From Clostridiales bacterium UBA735 (GTDB lineage: Bacteria > Bacillota > Clostridia > Oscillospirales > Oscillospiraceae): a DNA stretch of 28,064 bases. Of this stretch, positions 22,773-28,064 are shown piece after piece (within the stretch, counting starts at the first letter, position 1; every line of letters begins with the position of its first letter). Location: assembly GCA_002298695.1 (NCBI GenBank), contig DBLB01000164.1, forward strand, positions 1 to 28,064, in the 5' to 3' direction. Below the pieces are notes generated by a model. That model was not told the origin of the DNA and ran no database searches. It worked only from the letters and a program-made list of their open reading frames with translations. The position numbers and the translations under genes are program-made.

Positions 22773-24179
22773 TTATTGTTTCTGCAATTTTCCGGAGAAA
22801 AAATATTCCTTTGTCAGCTTTGCGACCACACCGCTCAGGGCGAACAGGGCGATGAAGTTCGGAATGGCCATGAGGCCGTTGAACGTATCGGCGATGTTCC
22901 ACACTACGTCGAGCTTCGCGACCGCGCCGATCACGATCACGATGATGAACGCGACCTGATAGCCTTTGGCAAATTTCAGGCCAAACAGATACTGCGCGCA
23001 GCGGCTGCCATAGAGCGACCAGCCGAGCACCGTCGTAAATGCGAAGAGCATCAGTGCGACCGCCACAAAGACCGAAGCAAACTTCGTACCGAACACCGTG
23101 GCAAAGGCGCTGGCAATCAATTCCGAGTTGACGTATTCGCCGAACGGGATCTCCACGCCGCTGCAGATAATGGTCAGGGCCGTCAGTGTGCAGATAACGA
23201 TGGTATCGGCAAAGACCTCGAAGATACCATAGAGGCCCTGCTGGACCGGTCCCTTTGTATCAGCCGCCGCGTGGGCGATGGCCGCGGAACCGAGGCCAGC
23301 CTCATTGGAGAATGCGCTCCGGCGCAGGCCCCAGACGATCGTCTCCTTCAGCGCGATACCGGCTGCCGCGCCGCCGACTGCGCCGGGCGTGAACGCGCAG
23401 GAAAAGATCTTGCCGAACGCCGGGCCAATGTTGCCGGCGTGTACAAAAATCACGACCAACGCGAATATGATGTACAGAACGCTCATGAACGGGATCAGCT
23501 TTTCCGCGACTGCGCCGATGCGCTTGATGCCGCCGAAGAGGATCAGGCCGACCAGCGCCGCAATGGCGATGCCAAAAATCAGGTTCAGCAGGCTGCGCTC
23601 CCCTTCTGCCGCGGGGATGAACGCATCAATTGCGTTGTTGAGCGAGCCGACGATGGAGTTGACCTGCGACATATTGCCAATGCCGAAGCAGGCGATCGCC
23701 GCAAAGACTGCGAAGAGGATGCCGACCCACTGCCAACCCTTGCCGAGGCCGTTTTTCACATAGTACATCGGGCCGCCGACCCAGTCGCCCTTCGCATCTC
23801 GTTCCCGGAAACGGATGGAGAGCACGACCTCGGAATATTTGATCATCATGCCGAGCAGCGCAGCCAGCCACAGCCAGAACACCGCGCCGTAGCCGCCGAG
23901 GGCGATGGCCTGCGATGTGCCGACGATGTTGCCGGTGCCTACCGTGGCGGCAAGTGCAGTCGTCACTGCCTGAAGCGGCGTAACCGCGCCGGCCCCGGCC
24001 TCCTGCTTCTGAAACATCTTTCCGAGTGTGTTTTTCATCGTGTAGCCGAATTTGGTGAACTGGATTCCGCGATTCCGGATGGTCAGGTACAGTCCGCCGA
24101 GGATCGTACATGGCAGGAAAATGTACAGCCAGGCAACTGTGTTCAGTGTTCCTGTGAAAAAATTGATAATACCTTCCAT
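22773..24179 (-). CDS. Sodium:alanine (or glycine) symporter, AGCS family
   Basis: A 468-residue membrane protein with about 10-12 hydrophobic segments, matching the AGCS family that imports small neutral amino acids with sodium. Diagnostic stretches are LYLTIRNRGIQFTKFGYT near the start, TALAATVGTGNIVGTSQA, DWVGGPMYYVKNGLG, the conserved RRSAFSNEAGLGSAAIAHA and VLGWSLYGSRC. The family usually begins a few residues before the first helix, so I take the ATG at 24179 (MEGIINFF); a GTG at 24209 would add ten charged residues and leaves too little room behind AGGAG. No good ribosome site sits in front of 24179, so the start is not certain. Alanine versus glycine preference cannot be told from sequence. 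Confidence 0.92.
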   Translation of the reverse strand: MEGIINFFTGTLNTVAWLYIFLPCTILGGLYLTIRNRGIQFTKFGYTMKNTLGKMFQKQEAGAGAVTPLQAVTTALAATVGTGNIVGTSQAIALGGYGAVFWLWLAALLGMMIKYSEVVLSIRFRERDAKGDWVGGPMYYVKNGLGKGWQWVGILFAVFAAIACFGIGNMSQVNSIVGSLNNAIDAFIPAAEGERSLLNLIFGIAIAALVGLILFGGIKRIGAVAEKLIPFMSVLYIIFALVVIFVHAGNIGPAFGKIFSCAFTPGAVGGAAAGIALKETIVWGLRRSAFSNEAGLGSAAIAHAAADTKGPVQQGLYGIFEVFADTIVICTLTALTIICSGVEIPFGEYVNSELIASAFATVFGTKFASVFVAVALMLFAFTTVLGWSLYGSRCAQYLFGLKFAKGYQVAFIIVIVIGAVAKLDVVWNIADTFNGLMAIPNFIALFALSGVVAKLTKEYFFSGKLQKQ

Positions 24180-24230
24180 TCGCTGCGACCGGGCCCCCTT
24201 GCGAGGCACCCACTCCTTTCTGAAAAATCA

Positions 24231-24310
24231 CGGCGCTGAACGCGGAAAAGCAGCCTCAAGCCAGCCTCCCCCCGATGGCTTTCCGAACCGGAAACTTCTC
24301 CGAGGCGCCG
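24231..24310 (-). other. Candidate structured 5' leader of the symporter mRNA
   Basis: Between the putative promoter and the symporter gene lies a GC-rich untranslated stretch. It is closed by a 6-bp helix (GCGCCG/CGGCGC on the plus strand, 80 nt apart) with several internal short G-rich and complementary pieces. It does not match the glycine riboswitch cores I know. It is only a candidate. Confidence 0.3.
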
Positions 24311-24324
24311 TTTCTTATTGCTAT

Positions 24325-24353
24325 AGTGTATCATATCGGCAAGCGGAATGCAA
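24325..24353 (-). promoter_or_regulatory. Putative promoter of the symporter gene
   Basis: On the minus strand TTGCAT and TACACT are separated by 17 bases, each matching four of six consensus bases. It would give a leader of about 140 nt. Confidence 0.35.
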
Positions 24354-24492
24354 TGATAAAACGCGTTAAATTATGAAAATAAGAAAGACAAATGTTTGTG
24401 ACATAACGACAGATTGCAGTCTGTTGCTGTGCGGTTCGACAAGGGCTGCTTCCATCCGTGCGCGTTCGACGCTGCCGTATGCGTCGTTTTGC

Positions 24493-24521
24493 TTGACTTT
24501 CCAGGTATGGCATTGTAAAAT
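24493..24521 (+). promoter_or_regulatory. Promoter of the tRNA-Arg locus
   Basis: TTGACT and TAAAAT are separated by 17 bases. The start site would be about four bases before the orphan tRNA 5' half, so this was the original promoter of the tRNA gene. Confidence 0.8.
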
Positions 24522-24531
24522 GAATGCAGAT

Positions 24532-24571
24532 GTCTCAGTAGCTCAGCTGGATAGAGCACACGCCTCCTAAG
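24532..24571 (+). pseudogene. Orphan 5' half of tRNA-Arg(CCT)
   Basis: Bases 24530-24571 repeat 24654-24695 with one mismatch (C for T in the D loop). They cover the acceptor 5' strand, D arm, anticodon 5' stem and anticodon loop CTCCTAA of the tRNA. After one further G the sequence diverges completely, so no anticodon 3' stem or acceptor 3' strand exists. About 40 bases downstream AGGATTCAAGTTCGAG faintly resembles a T arm, but it does not pair into a tRNA. The half sits directly behind the tRNA promoter, consistent with a recombination break in the anticodon region. Confidence 0.8.
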
Positions 24572-24655
24572 GTTGCGTTACAACGGCCACCTTGGAAAAA
24601 CTTCATACAGGATTCAAGTTCGAGTTTCTTCGGGCTTAGTCATAAAATCAGCCAT

Positions 24656-24732
24656 GTCTCAGTAGCTCAGTTGGATAGAGCACACGCCTCCTAAGCGTGG
24701 GGTCGGAGGTTCAAATCCTCTCTGGGACGCCA
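24656..24732 (+). tRNA. tRNA-Arg, anticodon CCT, with encoded CCA
   Basis: A complete cloverleaf. The acceptor GTCTCAG pairs with CTGGGAC, with one G-T wobble. The D arm contains AGCTCAGTTGGATAGAGC, the anticodon stem is CACGC/GCGTG with loop CTCCTAA, and the variable loop is five bases. The T arm is GGAGG, then TTCAAAT, then CCTCT. The discriminator is G24729 and CCA follows at 24730-24732. Anticodon CCT reads AGG arginine codons. Transcription must come from the promoter at 24493 through the orphan half, so the primary transcript would contain both. A terminator follows at 24742. Confidence 0.95.
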
Positions 24733-24741
24733 GCTAACAAC

Positions 24742-24780
24742 GCCGAAAGCCTTTGTTTTCAAGGGTTTTCGGCTTTTCTT
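24742..24780 (+). terminator. Terminator of the tRNA-Arg transcript
   Basis: Arms GCCGAAAGCCTT and AAGGGTTTTCGGC pair with a GTTTTC loop and are followed by a T-rich tail. It begins ten bases after the tRNA CCA end. Confidence 0.8.
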
Positions 24781-24892
24781 GTATAAAAGCTGCGAAAAAG
24801 CTCTTTCACTGTATGAGATAAAATTCTACTCCAAAATTTGATTTTTGACAACCCCTCCAGAATCGAACGGTTGTTATAAGACAAAATCGCCA

Positions 24893-24983
24893 GCTAATTT
24901 TTAGCAGAAAACGGGCTGTTCTTGCTAATGAAAATGCCCTTCCTGCTAATCAGCCCCAAAATCGTGCCAAAAATCCAGCTAAT
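24893..24983 (+). repeat. Four phased GCTAAT direct repeats
   Basis: GCTAAT occurs at 24893, 24924, 24945 and 24978. The spacings of 31, 21 and 33 bases are close to 3, 2 and 3 helical turns. The first and last share CCAGCTAAT. They lie in a gene-free 410-bp stretch between the tRNA terminator and the small gene ahead of parA. Candidates are integrase arm sites or partition-type sites; neither is shown. Confidence 0.55.
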
Positions 24984-25050
24984 CAAAAAAGGCGGATGTT
25001 TTGAGTATCATGCAGTTATAGCAGATAAAATTGAATATTGTTATGTACAT

Positions 25051-25098
25051 AGAGCGTCTATTTGCCCCGCATCGGGGATGGATAGGCGCTCTTTTTTT
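25051..25098 (+). terminator. Hairpin with T7 run ahead of the parA operon
   Basis: AGAGCG, CTAT and CCCC pair with CGGGG, ATAG and CGCTCT, and the structure is followed by seven T residues. It lies 46 bases before the TTG start of the 47-aa gene, so it may terminate upstream transcription or attenuate the parA operon. Confidence 0.65.
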
Positions 25099-25143
25099 AT
25101 GCCCAAAACCATGGGCAAATACAAGAGATTGGAGGTGTTTTAT

Positions 25144-25287
25144 TTGAGCAAGCCTGTTTATGCCGCAGATAAGCCGAGCGATTGCCATTATGCTGACTAC
25201 GATGCTCTTGTTCGGCATGATATGTCACACGGATATTTGGAAGGAGGATTTAAGAAATTGAAAATGAAGCGAGAGGAAGGAGAGTGA
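25144..25287 (+). CDS. 47-aa protein upstream of parA, unknown
   Basis: The frame starts with TTG at 25144, six bases after a strong GGAGGTG, and ends seven bases before the parA ATG. The product is hydrophilic and reads SKPVYAADKPSDCHYADYDA, then LVRHDMSHGYLEGGFKKLK and an acidic/basic tail. I do not recognise the family. The Asp/His/Tyr-rich centre with one Cys is distinctive. A longer reading from 24922 crosses the repeats and the hairpin, so I reject that start. Position suggests it belongs to the parA-parB transcript of the conjugative element. Confidence 0.65.
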   Translation: MSKPVYAADKPSDCHYADYDALVRHDMSHGYLEGGFKKLKMKREEGE

Positions 25288-25293
25288 CGAAAA

Positions 25294-26121
25294 ATGTCGA
25301 AAAAAGCAACCATCATTGCGGTGGTCAATCAGAAAGGAGGAACCGGCAAGACCACCACCACCGAGAATCTGGGCGTTGGTTTGGCTCTTGAAGGGAAAAA
25401 GGTGCTTCTGGTAGACACCGATCCCCAGGCTTCCCTGACAGTCAGTTTGGGCAATCCCTGCCCGGATGATCTGTCTCCGACACTTTCCGATTTGATGGGA
25501 AAGATTATGATGGAAAGCCCCATTGCTCCCGACGAAGGGATTCTTCATCATCCGGAAGGCGTTGATTTGGTGCCATCCAACATCGAACTGTCAGGTATGG
25601 AAGTAGCACTGGTCAATGCCATGAGCCGGGAAACCATTCTCAGGCAATACCTGGATACGGTCAAACAGAATTATGATTACATTCTTCTGGATTGTATGCC
25701 GTCTTTGGGTATGCTGACCGTCAATGCGTTGGCAGCTGCCGACAATGTGCTGATACCGGTTCAGGCAGCATACCTTCCTGCAAAGGGTCTGGAACAGCTG
25801 CTTGGAACCATCAACAAGGTCAAGAGACAAATCAACCCGAAACTGAGGATTGAAGGGATTCTTCTGACGATGGTAGACAACCGCACCAACTATTCCAAAG
25901 ACATCAGCAATCTGATTCGGGAGAGCTATGGAGGAAAGTTGAAGGTTTACAAGACAGATATTCCCCGCTCTGTTCGTGCAGAGGAAATCAGTGCCGAAGG
26001 ACACAGTATCTTTCAGCACGATCCGAAAGGAAAAGTAGCGGATGCTTACCGAGTTTTGACGAAGGAGGTGTTAAACAATGCAGAGAAAAGGCGCAAACAT
26101 CAGCTTGAAGGGGTACGATGA
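25294..26121 (+). CDS. parA: ParA-family partition ATPase of a Tn1549-like conjugative element
   Basis: A 275-residue ParA/Soj-type ATPase. The deviant Walker A KGGTGKT is at 14-20, followed by TTENLGVGLALEGKKVLLVD and DTDPQASLTVSLG. Further on are GVDLVPSNIELSG, DYILLDCMPSLGMLTVNAL with the Walker B Asp, and PVQAAYLPAKGLEQLL. Overall it closely resembles the ParA carried by Tn1549-type integrative conjugative elements of Clostridia, as I recall it. The start has GGAGAG with a longer spacer. It overlaps parB by 44 bases. It appears complete; base composition is lower in GC than the chromosome to the left. Without a full ParB and centromere-like sites it may be inactive in partition. Confidence 0.93.
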   Translation: MSKKATIIAVVNQKGGTGKTTTTENLGVGLALEGKKVLLVDTDPQASLTVSLGNPCPDDLSPTLSDLMGKIMMESPIAPDEGILHHPEGVDLVPSNIELSGMEVALVNAMSRETILRQYLDTVKQNYDYILLDCMPSLGMLTVNALAAADNVLIPVQAAYLPAKGLEQLLGTINKVKRQINPKLRIEGILLTMVDNRTNYSKDISNLIRESYGGKLKVYKTDIPRSVRAEEISAEGHSIFQHDPKGKVADAYRVLTKEVLNNAEKRRKHQLEGVR

Positions 26122-26533
26122 TATTTTCTCGACCGAGCAATCCAGAGCCGAATCTCAGCAGGAACGAGTGCAGGAAATTCCGCTTTCTGAATTGCACCCT
26201 TTCGAGGGACACCCCTTCCGTGTGGTTGATGATGAAGAAATGATGAAAACTGCGGAGAGCGTCCGAGATTTCGGAGTTCTCACCCCGGCGATTGTCCGTC
26301 CTGACCCCGATGGTGGTTATGAAATCGTTTCTGGTCACAGGCGGCACCGGGCATCGGAGCTTGCGGGTAAGGAAACCATGCCTGCGATTGTTCGTGACCT
26401 GGACGATGATGCAGCCATTATTCTGATGGTCGATGCGAATTTGCAAAGAGAAACCATTCTTCCGAGCGAAAGAGCATTTGCCTACAAGATGAAGTTGGAT
26501 GCGATTAAACATCAGGGCGAAAGGACAGATTGA
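26078..26533 (+). pseudogene. parB: ParB-family protein, truncated after 151 residues
   Basis: The start at 26078 has GGAGGTG seven bases upstream, inside parA. Residues 11-19 KGYDDIFST are typical of the element-borne ParB. The ParB nuclease-like core follows, with IPLSELHPFEGHPFRV and the arginine motif GHRRHRA at 86-92, then NLQRETILPSERAFAYKMKL. The frame ends at GERTD followed by TGA; intact relatives run to roughly 300 residues, with the helix-turn-helix and dimerisation domains missing here. The sequence immediately after the break encodes part of an unrelated XRE regulator, so a deletion or recombination joined them. A protein of this length would keep the CTP-binding-type core but not DNA recognition. 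Confidence 0.85.
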
Positions 26534-26703
26534 GAAGAAAACATGGGCTTACACAAGAACAGCTTGCGGAGCAGTTAGGTGTTGCCGCAAACACCATTGC
26601 ACGGATTGAAACCGGCAACAGAGGTATCTCTATTGATTTGGCAATCGAATTGGTTGTGCGCTTTGATACAACCCTTGATTACATATTTTTAGGTCGTGAA
26701 TAA
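26530..26703 (+). pseudogene. XRE-family regulator lacking its N-terminal end
   Basis: Starting at the parB break, in a different frame, the sequence reads RRKHGLTQEQLAEQLGV, then AANTIARIETGNRGISIDL and the ending TTLDYIFLGRE. This is a helix-turn-helix of the XRE/Cro-CI type with its usual C-terminus. The first ten or so residues expected (an MTIGEKIREL-like start) are missing. A TTG at 26530 with AGGA upstream could in principle start a 57-residue protein that keeps both recognition helices, so residual activity is not excluded. Deletion between parB and this gene is the simplest origin. A CCTCG/CGAGG hairpin follows the stop. Confidence 0.75.
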
Positions 26704-26757
26704 CCTCGAAACTATACCTACGAGGCAATAAAAACTTGCATGAGGAACAGGTACAAT

Positions 26758-27135
26758 TTAGATACAGCCAAAGAAAATCGGCTGCTTGATCCTTGAAAAC
26801 TGAATAGTAATTCCTGTAATGACGCTTCCCCACATACAGAAAGAACAAACTTTTTTCGCATAGTTATTACGTTTCTGCCCAAGTGCTCGGGAAATTACAG
26901 ATGTGCCGCCCATTCCAAATACCATACCTACAGCCATAAAAATCAAAAAGACTGGCATAGCCAATGATACCGCTGCAACTTGGAAGGCATCATGCGTTTG
27001 CCCCACAAAGAATGTATCATCAAGATTGTAGATCAGTGTCATCAGCATAGCAGCCATGGCAGGCAATGCGTTTTTTAATACGGCTTCTGAAATCGGCGCT
27101 TTTTCAAAAAGCGCAGTAGTTTTTGATTCTTGCAT
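26758..27135 (-). pseudogene. MATE-family efflux transporter, N-terminal fragment
   Basis: A 125-residue frame starting MQESKTTALFEKAPIS, with GGAG eight bases upstream. It shows the MATE N-terminus: KNALPAMAAMLMTLIYNLDD, TFFVGQTHDAFQVAAVSLAM, then GMGGTSVISRALGQKRN. MATE drug/sodium antiporters have about 440-460 residues and 12 helices; here only about the first three helices remain. After GSVITGITI the sequence loses family resemblance and ends within a few codons. The break lies close to 26800, near the 3' end of the XRE fragment, and was probably made by the same rearrangement. It cannot transport anything on its own. Confidence 0.82.
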
Positions 27136-27173
27136 ATTAATCTCCATTCCGCCGCCTTCGGCTGGCGGCACAA

Positions 27174-27202
27174 ATAGTAATGAAAGGGTTTTACACCTTC
27201 AA
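27174..27202 (-). promoter_or_regulatory. Putative promoter of the MATE fragment
   Basis: On the minus strand TTGAAG and TACTAT are separated by 17 bases, about 40 bases upstream of the fragment's start. A GCCGCC/GGCGGC hairpin lies between the promoter and the gene. Confidence 0.45.
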
Positions 27203-27330
27203 GTTTTCGTGTTACAATTGACTCAATTATTAAGGCATCCCGGCATCAATATCAGATGCACCCACCCGTTTTGCTGTTGATGTGCAGGTGCGCCTCTTTT
27301 CTTAGGTGGGAATACCATTAAATAGGTTCA

Positions 27331-27390
27331 CTATGTGAGCCTTTTTCTTGTACCTAATTCACGTTTTTGGCTTAATTTACTTTCTTTCAC
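27331..27390 (-). pseudogene. Second MATE gene remnant (19 codons) or leader peptide
   Basis: A GTG start at 27390 with AGGAGG seven bases upstream begins MKESKLSQKRELGTRKRLT and stops at TAG. ELGTRK directly before the first helix is a common start of MATE transporters, so I read this as the truncated beginning of a MATE gene once co-transcribed with marR. The stop lies inside a GGTTCAC/GTGAGCC hairpin, so a regulatory leader peptide is an alternative. Confidence 0.5.
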
Positions 27391-27408
27391 ACTAAATCCT
27401 CCTATTAT

Positions 27409-27437
27409 AAGCATGCTTTTAATATCATGCTGTTAAT
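27409..27437. promoter_or_regulatory. Candidate MarR operator downstream of marR
   Basis: A perfect palindrome AAGCATGCTT (27409-27418) is followed by CATGCTG, 20 bases before the MATE remnant's GTG. AGCATGCTTT is repeated exactly inside the marR promoter at 27935-27944. Confidence 0.5.
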
Positions 27438-27450
27438 ATATTTTTGATAA

Positions 27451-27474
27451 AAACCTGCTGGGAATGCAGGCTTT
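27451..27474 (-). terminator. Weak terminator or attenuator after marR
   Basis: On the minus strand CCTGC and GCAGG pair around a 7-base loop and are followed by five T residues, just after the marR stop. Confidence 0.55.
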
Positions 27475-27908
27475 CATCGAGAATTTTTCAATTTGCTATC
27501 ACAAATTTTTTCAAGTAGGCTTATAAGTGCAGTTTGTTCTTTTTCTGTAAGCGGTTCGAGAAATTTCTTTTCCGACTGAATCATATCCTTGTTTGTTTCT
27601 ATACAACAAGTCTCTCCTGTTTGTGTGAGCCTAACAATTTTAATGCGACGATCTGCGGAATCTCCAAAGCTTTCTACAAATCCTTTTTGTTCTAAACGAA
27701 CAACAATTCCAGCAGCGGTAGACTGTGCCACATGAAGAATATGCTCTAACTCTTTCAAAGGCATTTGCCTTTTAGGCGTAGAGTATAGTTCGAGTAATAC
27801 GCCAACTTGAGCTACTGTTAGTCCTTTTGTCCGAAGAACATTATTTGCATCTCGTTCCATGGCATCATGAAGCTGCTTAATCATTGTGCCGCATACTTTT
27901 TTTTGCAT
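27474..27908 (-). CDS. MarR-family transcriptional regulator
   Basis: A 144-residue winged-helix protein. The helix-turn-helix spans about 51-74 (LKELEHILHVAQSTAAGIVV), followed by RLEQKGFVES and the wing with DSADRRIKIVRLT at about 83-95. The N-terminal and C-terminal helices form the dimer interface. The length is normal for MarR. The ATG at 27908 has AGGAGG six bases upstream. Its promoter contains an AGCATGCT palindrome next to the -10, the usual placing of a MarR autoregulatory operator, and the same motif recurs before the downstream MATE remnant. It probably repressed an efflux gene that is now truncated. The ligand is unknown. The gene itself looks complete. Confidence 0.92.
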   Translation of the reverse strand: MQKKVCGTMIKQLHDAMERDANNVLRTKGLTVAQVGVLLELYSTPKRQMPLKELEHILHVAQSTAAGIVVRLEQKGFVESFGDSADRRIKIVRLTQTGETCCIETNKDMIQSEKKFLEPLTEKEQTALISLLEKICDSKLKNSR

Positions 27909-27929
27909 ACGTTACCTCCTTCACTCAAA

Positions 27930-27958
27930 ATAATAGCATGCTTTCATTTGGAAGTCAA
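27930..27958 (-). promoter_or_regulatory. marR promoter with embedded operator palindrome
   Basis: On the minus strand TTGACT and TATTAT are separated by 17 bases. The palindrome AGCATGCT (27935-27942) overlaps the edge of the -10 and fills half of the spacer, so a bound dimer would block polymerase. Confidence 0.8.
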
Positions 27959-28064
27959 GAGTGTGCTTTTTGCCAAGGAAAAGGAATTATAAAATGTATG
28001 CAAAACGGATATAGCATCATTCCACACATGAATTATGAAATATAGAATGTATGTGGGTGATGTT
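27959..28064. other. AT-rich right edge, no gene seen
   Basis: Only very short frames are present. Nothing in these 106 bases is recognisable. Confidence 0.4.

Noticed and set aside
22776..24239. 487-aa plus-strand frame opposite the symporter
   Set aside because: Antisense shadow. The symporter motifs and hydrophobic pattern are unambiguous on the minus strand.
24231..24310. Glycine riboswitch ahead of the symporter
   Set aside because: I looked for the paired-aptamer core and its conserved linkers and did not find them, so only an unnamed structured leader is reported.
24572..24655. Intron in the anticodon loop of the first tRNA copy
   Set aside because: The sequence after the gap restarts with the tRNA 5' end instead of continuing with the 3' exon, so splicing could not give a tRNA.
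27402..27407. TATAAT (minus strand) as a promoter for the 19-codon frame
   Set aside because: It abuts the ribosome site, so a transcript would start inside or after it, and no -35 lies at proper spacing.

Overview
The window looks like a chromosome segment of a GC-rich, endospore-forming Clostridia, most likely Oscillospiraceae (Oscillibacter-like relatives). The basis is the sporulation genes spoVAD, spoVAE, yqfC, yqfD and ylbJ, the Firmicutes order yqfC-yqfD-phoH-ybeY-era, an RNase M5 gene, and high GC up to about 24.4 kb. The family placement is inference.

Layout. 0.1-1.7 kb (+): spoVAD, spoVAE and an unlisted 35-codon Asn/Gln-rich peptide gene, closed by a strong terminator. 1.9-6.3 kb (-): the yqfC-yqfD-phoH-ybeY-era-exporter operon, almost every junction overlapping. 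6.3-7.6 kb (+): ylbJ, divergent from yqfC across a 63-bp gap with a palindrome, then a small zinc-ribbon protein. 7.7-8.0 kb: a decayed large serine recombinase. 8.15-15.55 kb (-): mrp, with its own promoter, and the compact operon comEC-holA-rnmV-abcF-ydcF. 15.6-19.8 kb (-): an acidic-tailed unknown protein, lgt, and the paired M16-family genes yfmH and yfmF. 19.9-22.0 kb (+): prmA, interrupted by a single +1 frame change at a UGA codon, and a DUF4015 putative glycoside hydrolase. 22.0-24.2 kb: a 25-bp tandem repeat, a DUF4430-type lipoprotein (+) and an alanine/sodium symporter (-).

From about 24.4 kb the character changes. A tRNA-Arg(CCT) promoter is followed by an orphan 5' half of that tRNA, then 124 bp later by a complete copy. 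After it comes lower-GC, degraded mobile DNA: phased GCTAAT repeats, a 47-aa protein, parA and a truncated parB like those of Tn1549-type conjugative elements, the 3' part of an XRE regulator, two MATE transporter fragments, and an intact marR with a promoter-embedded palindrome. No integrase is visible, so this is a remnant or one edge of an element.

Most genes are housekeeping or sporulation genes. I found no complete novel system. The observations most worth following are the prmA frame change, the split/duplicated tRNA junction, the phased repeats beside it, and the Asn/Gln-rich peptide after spoVAE.
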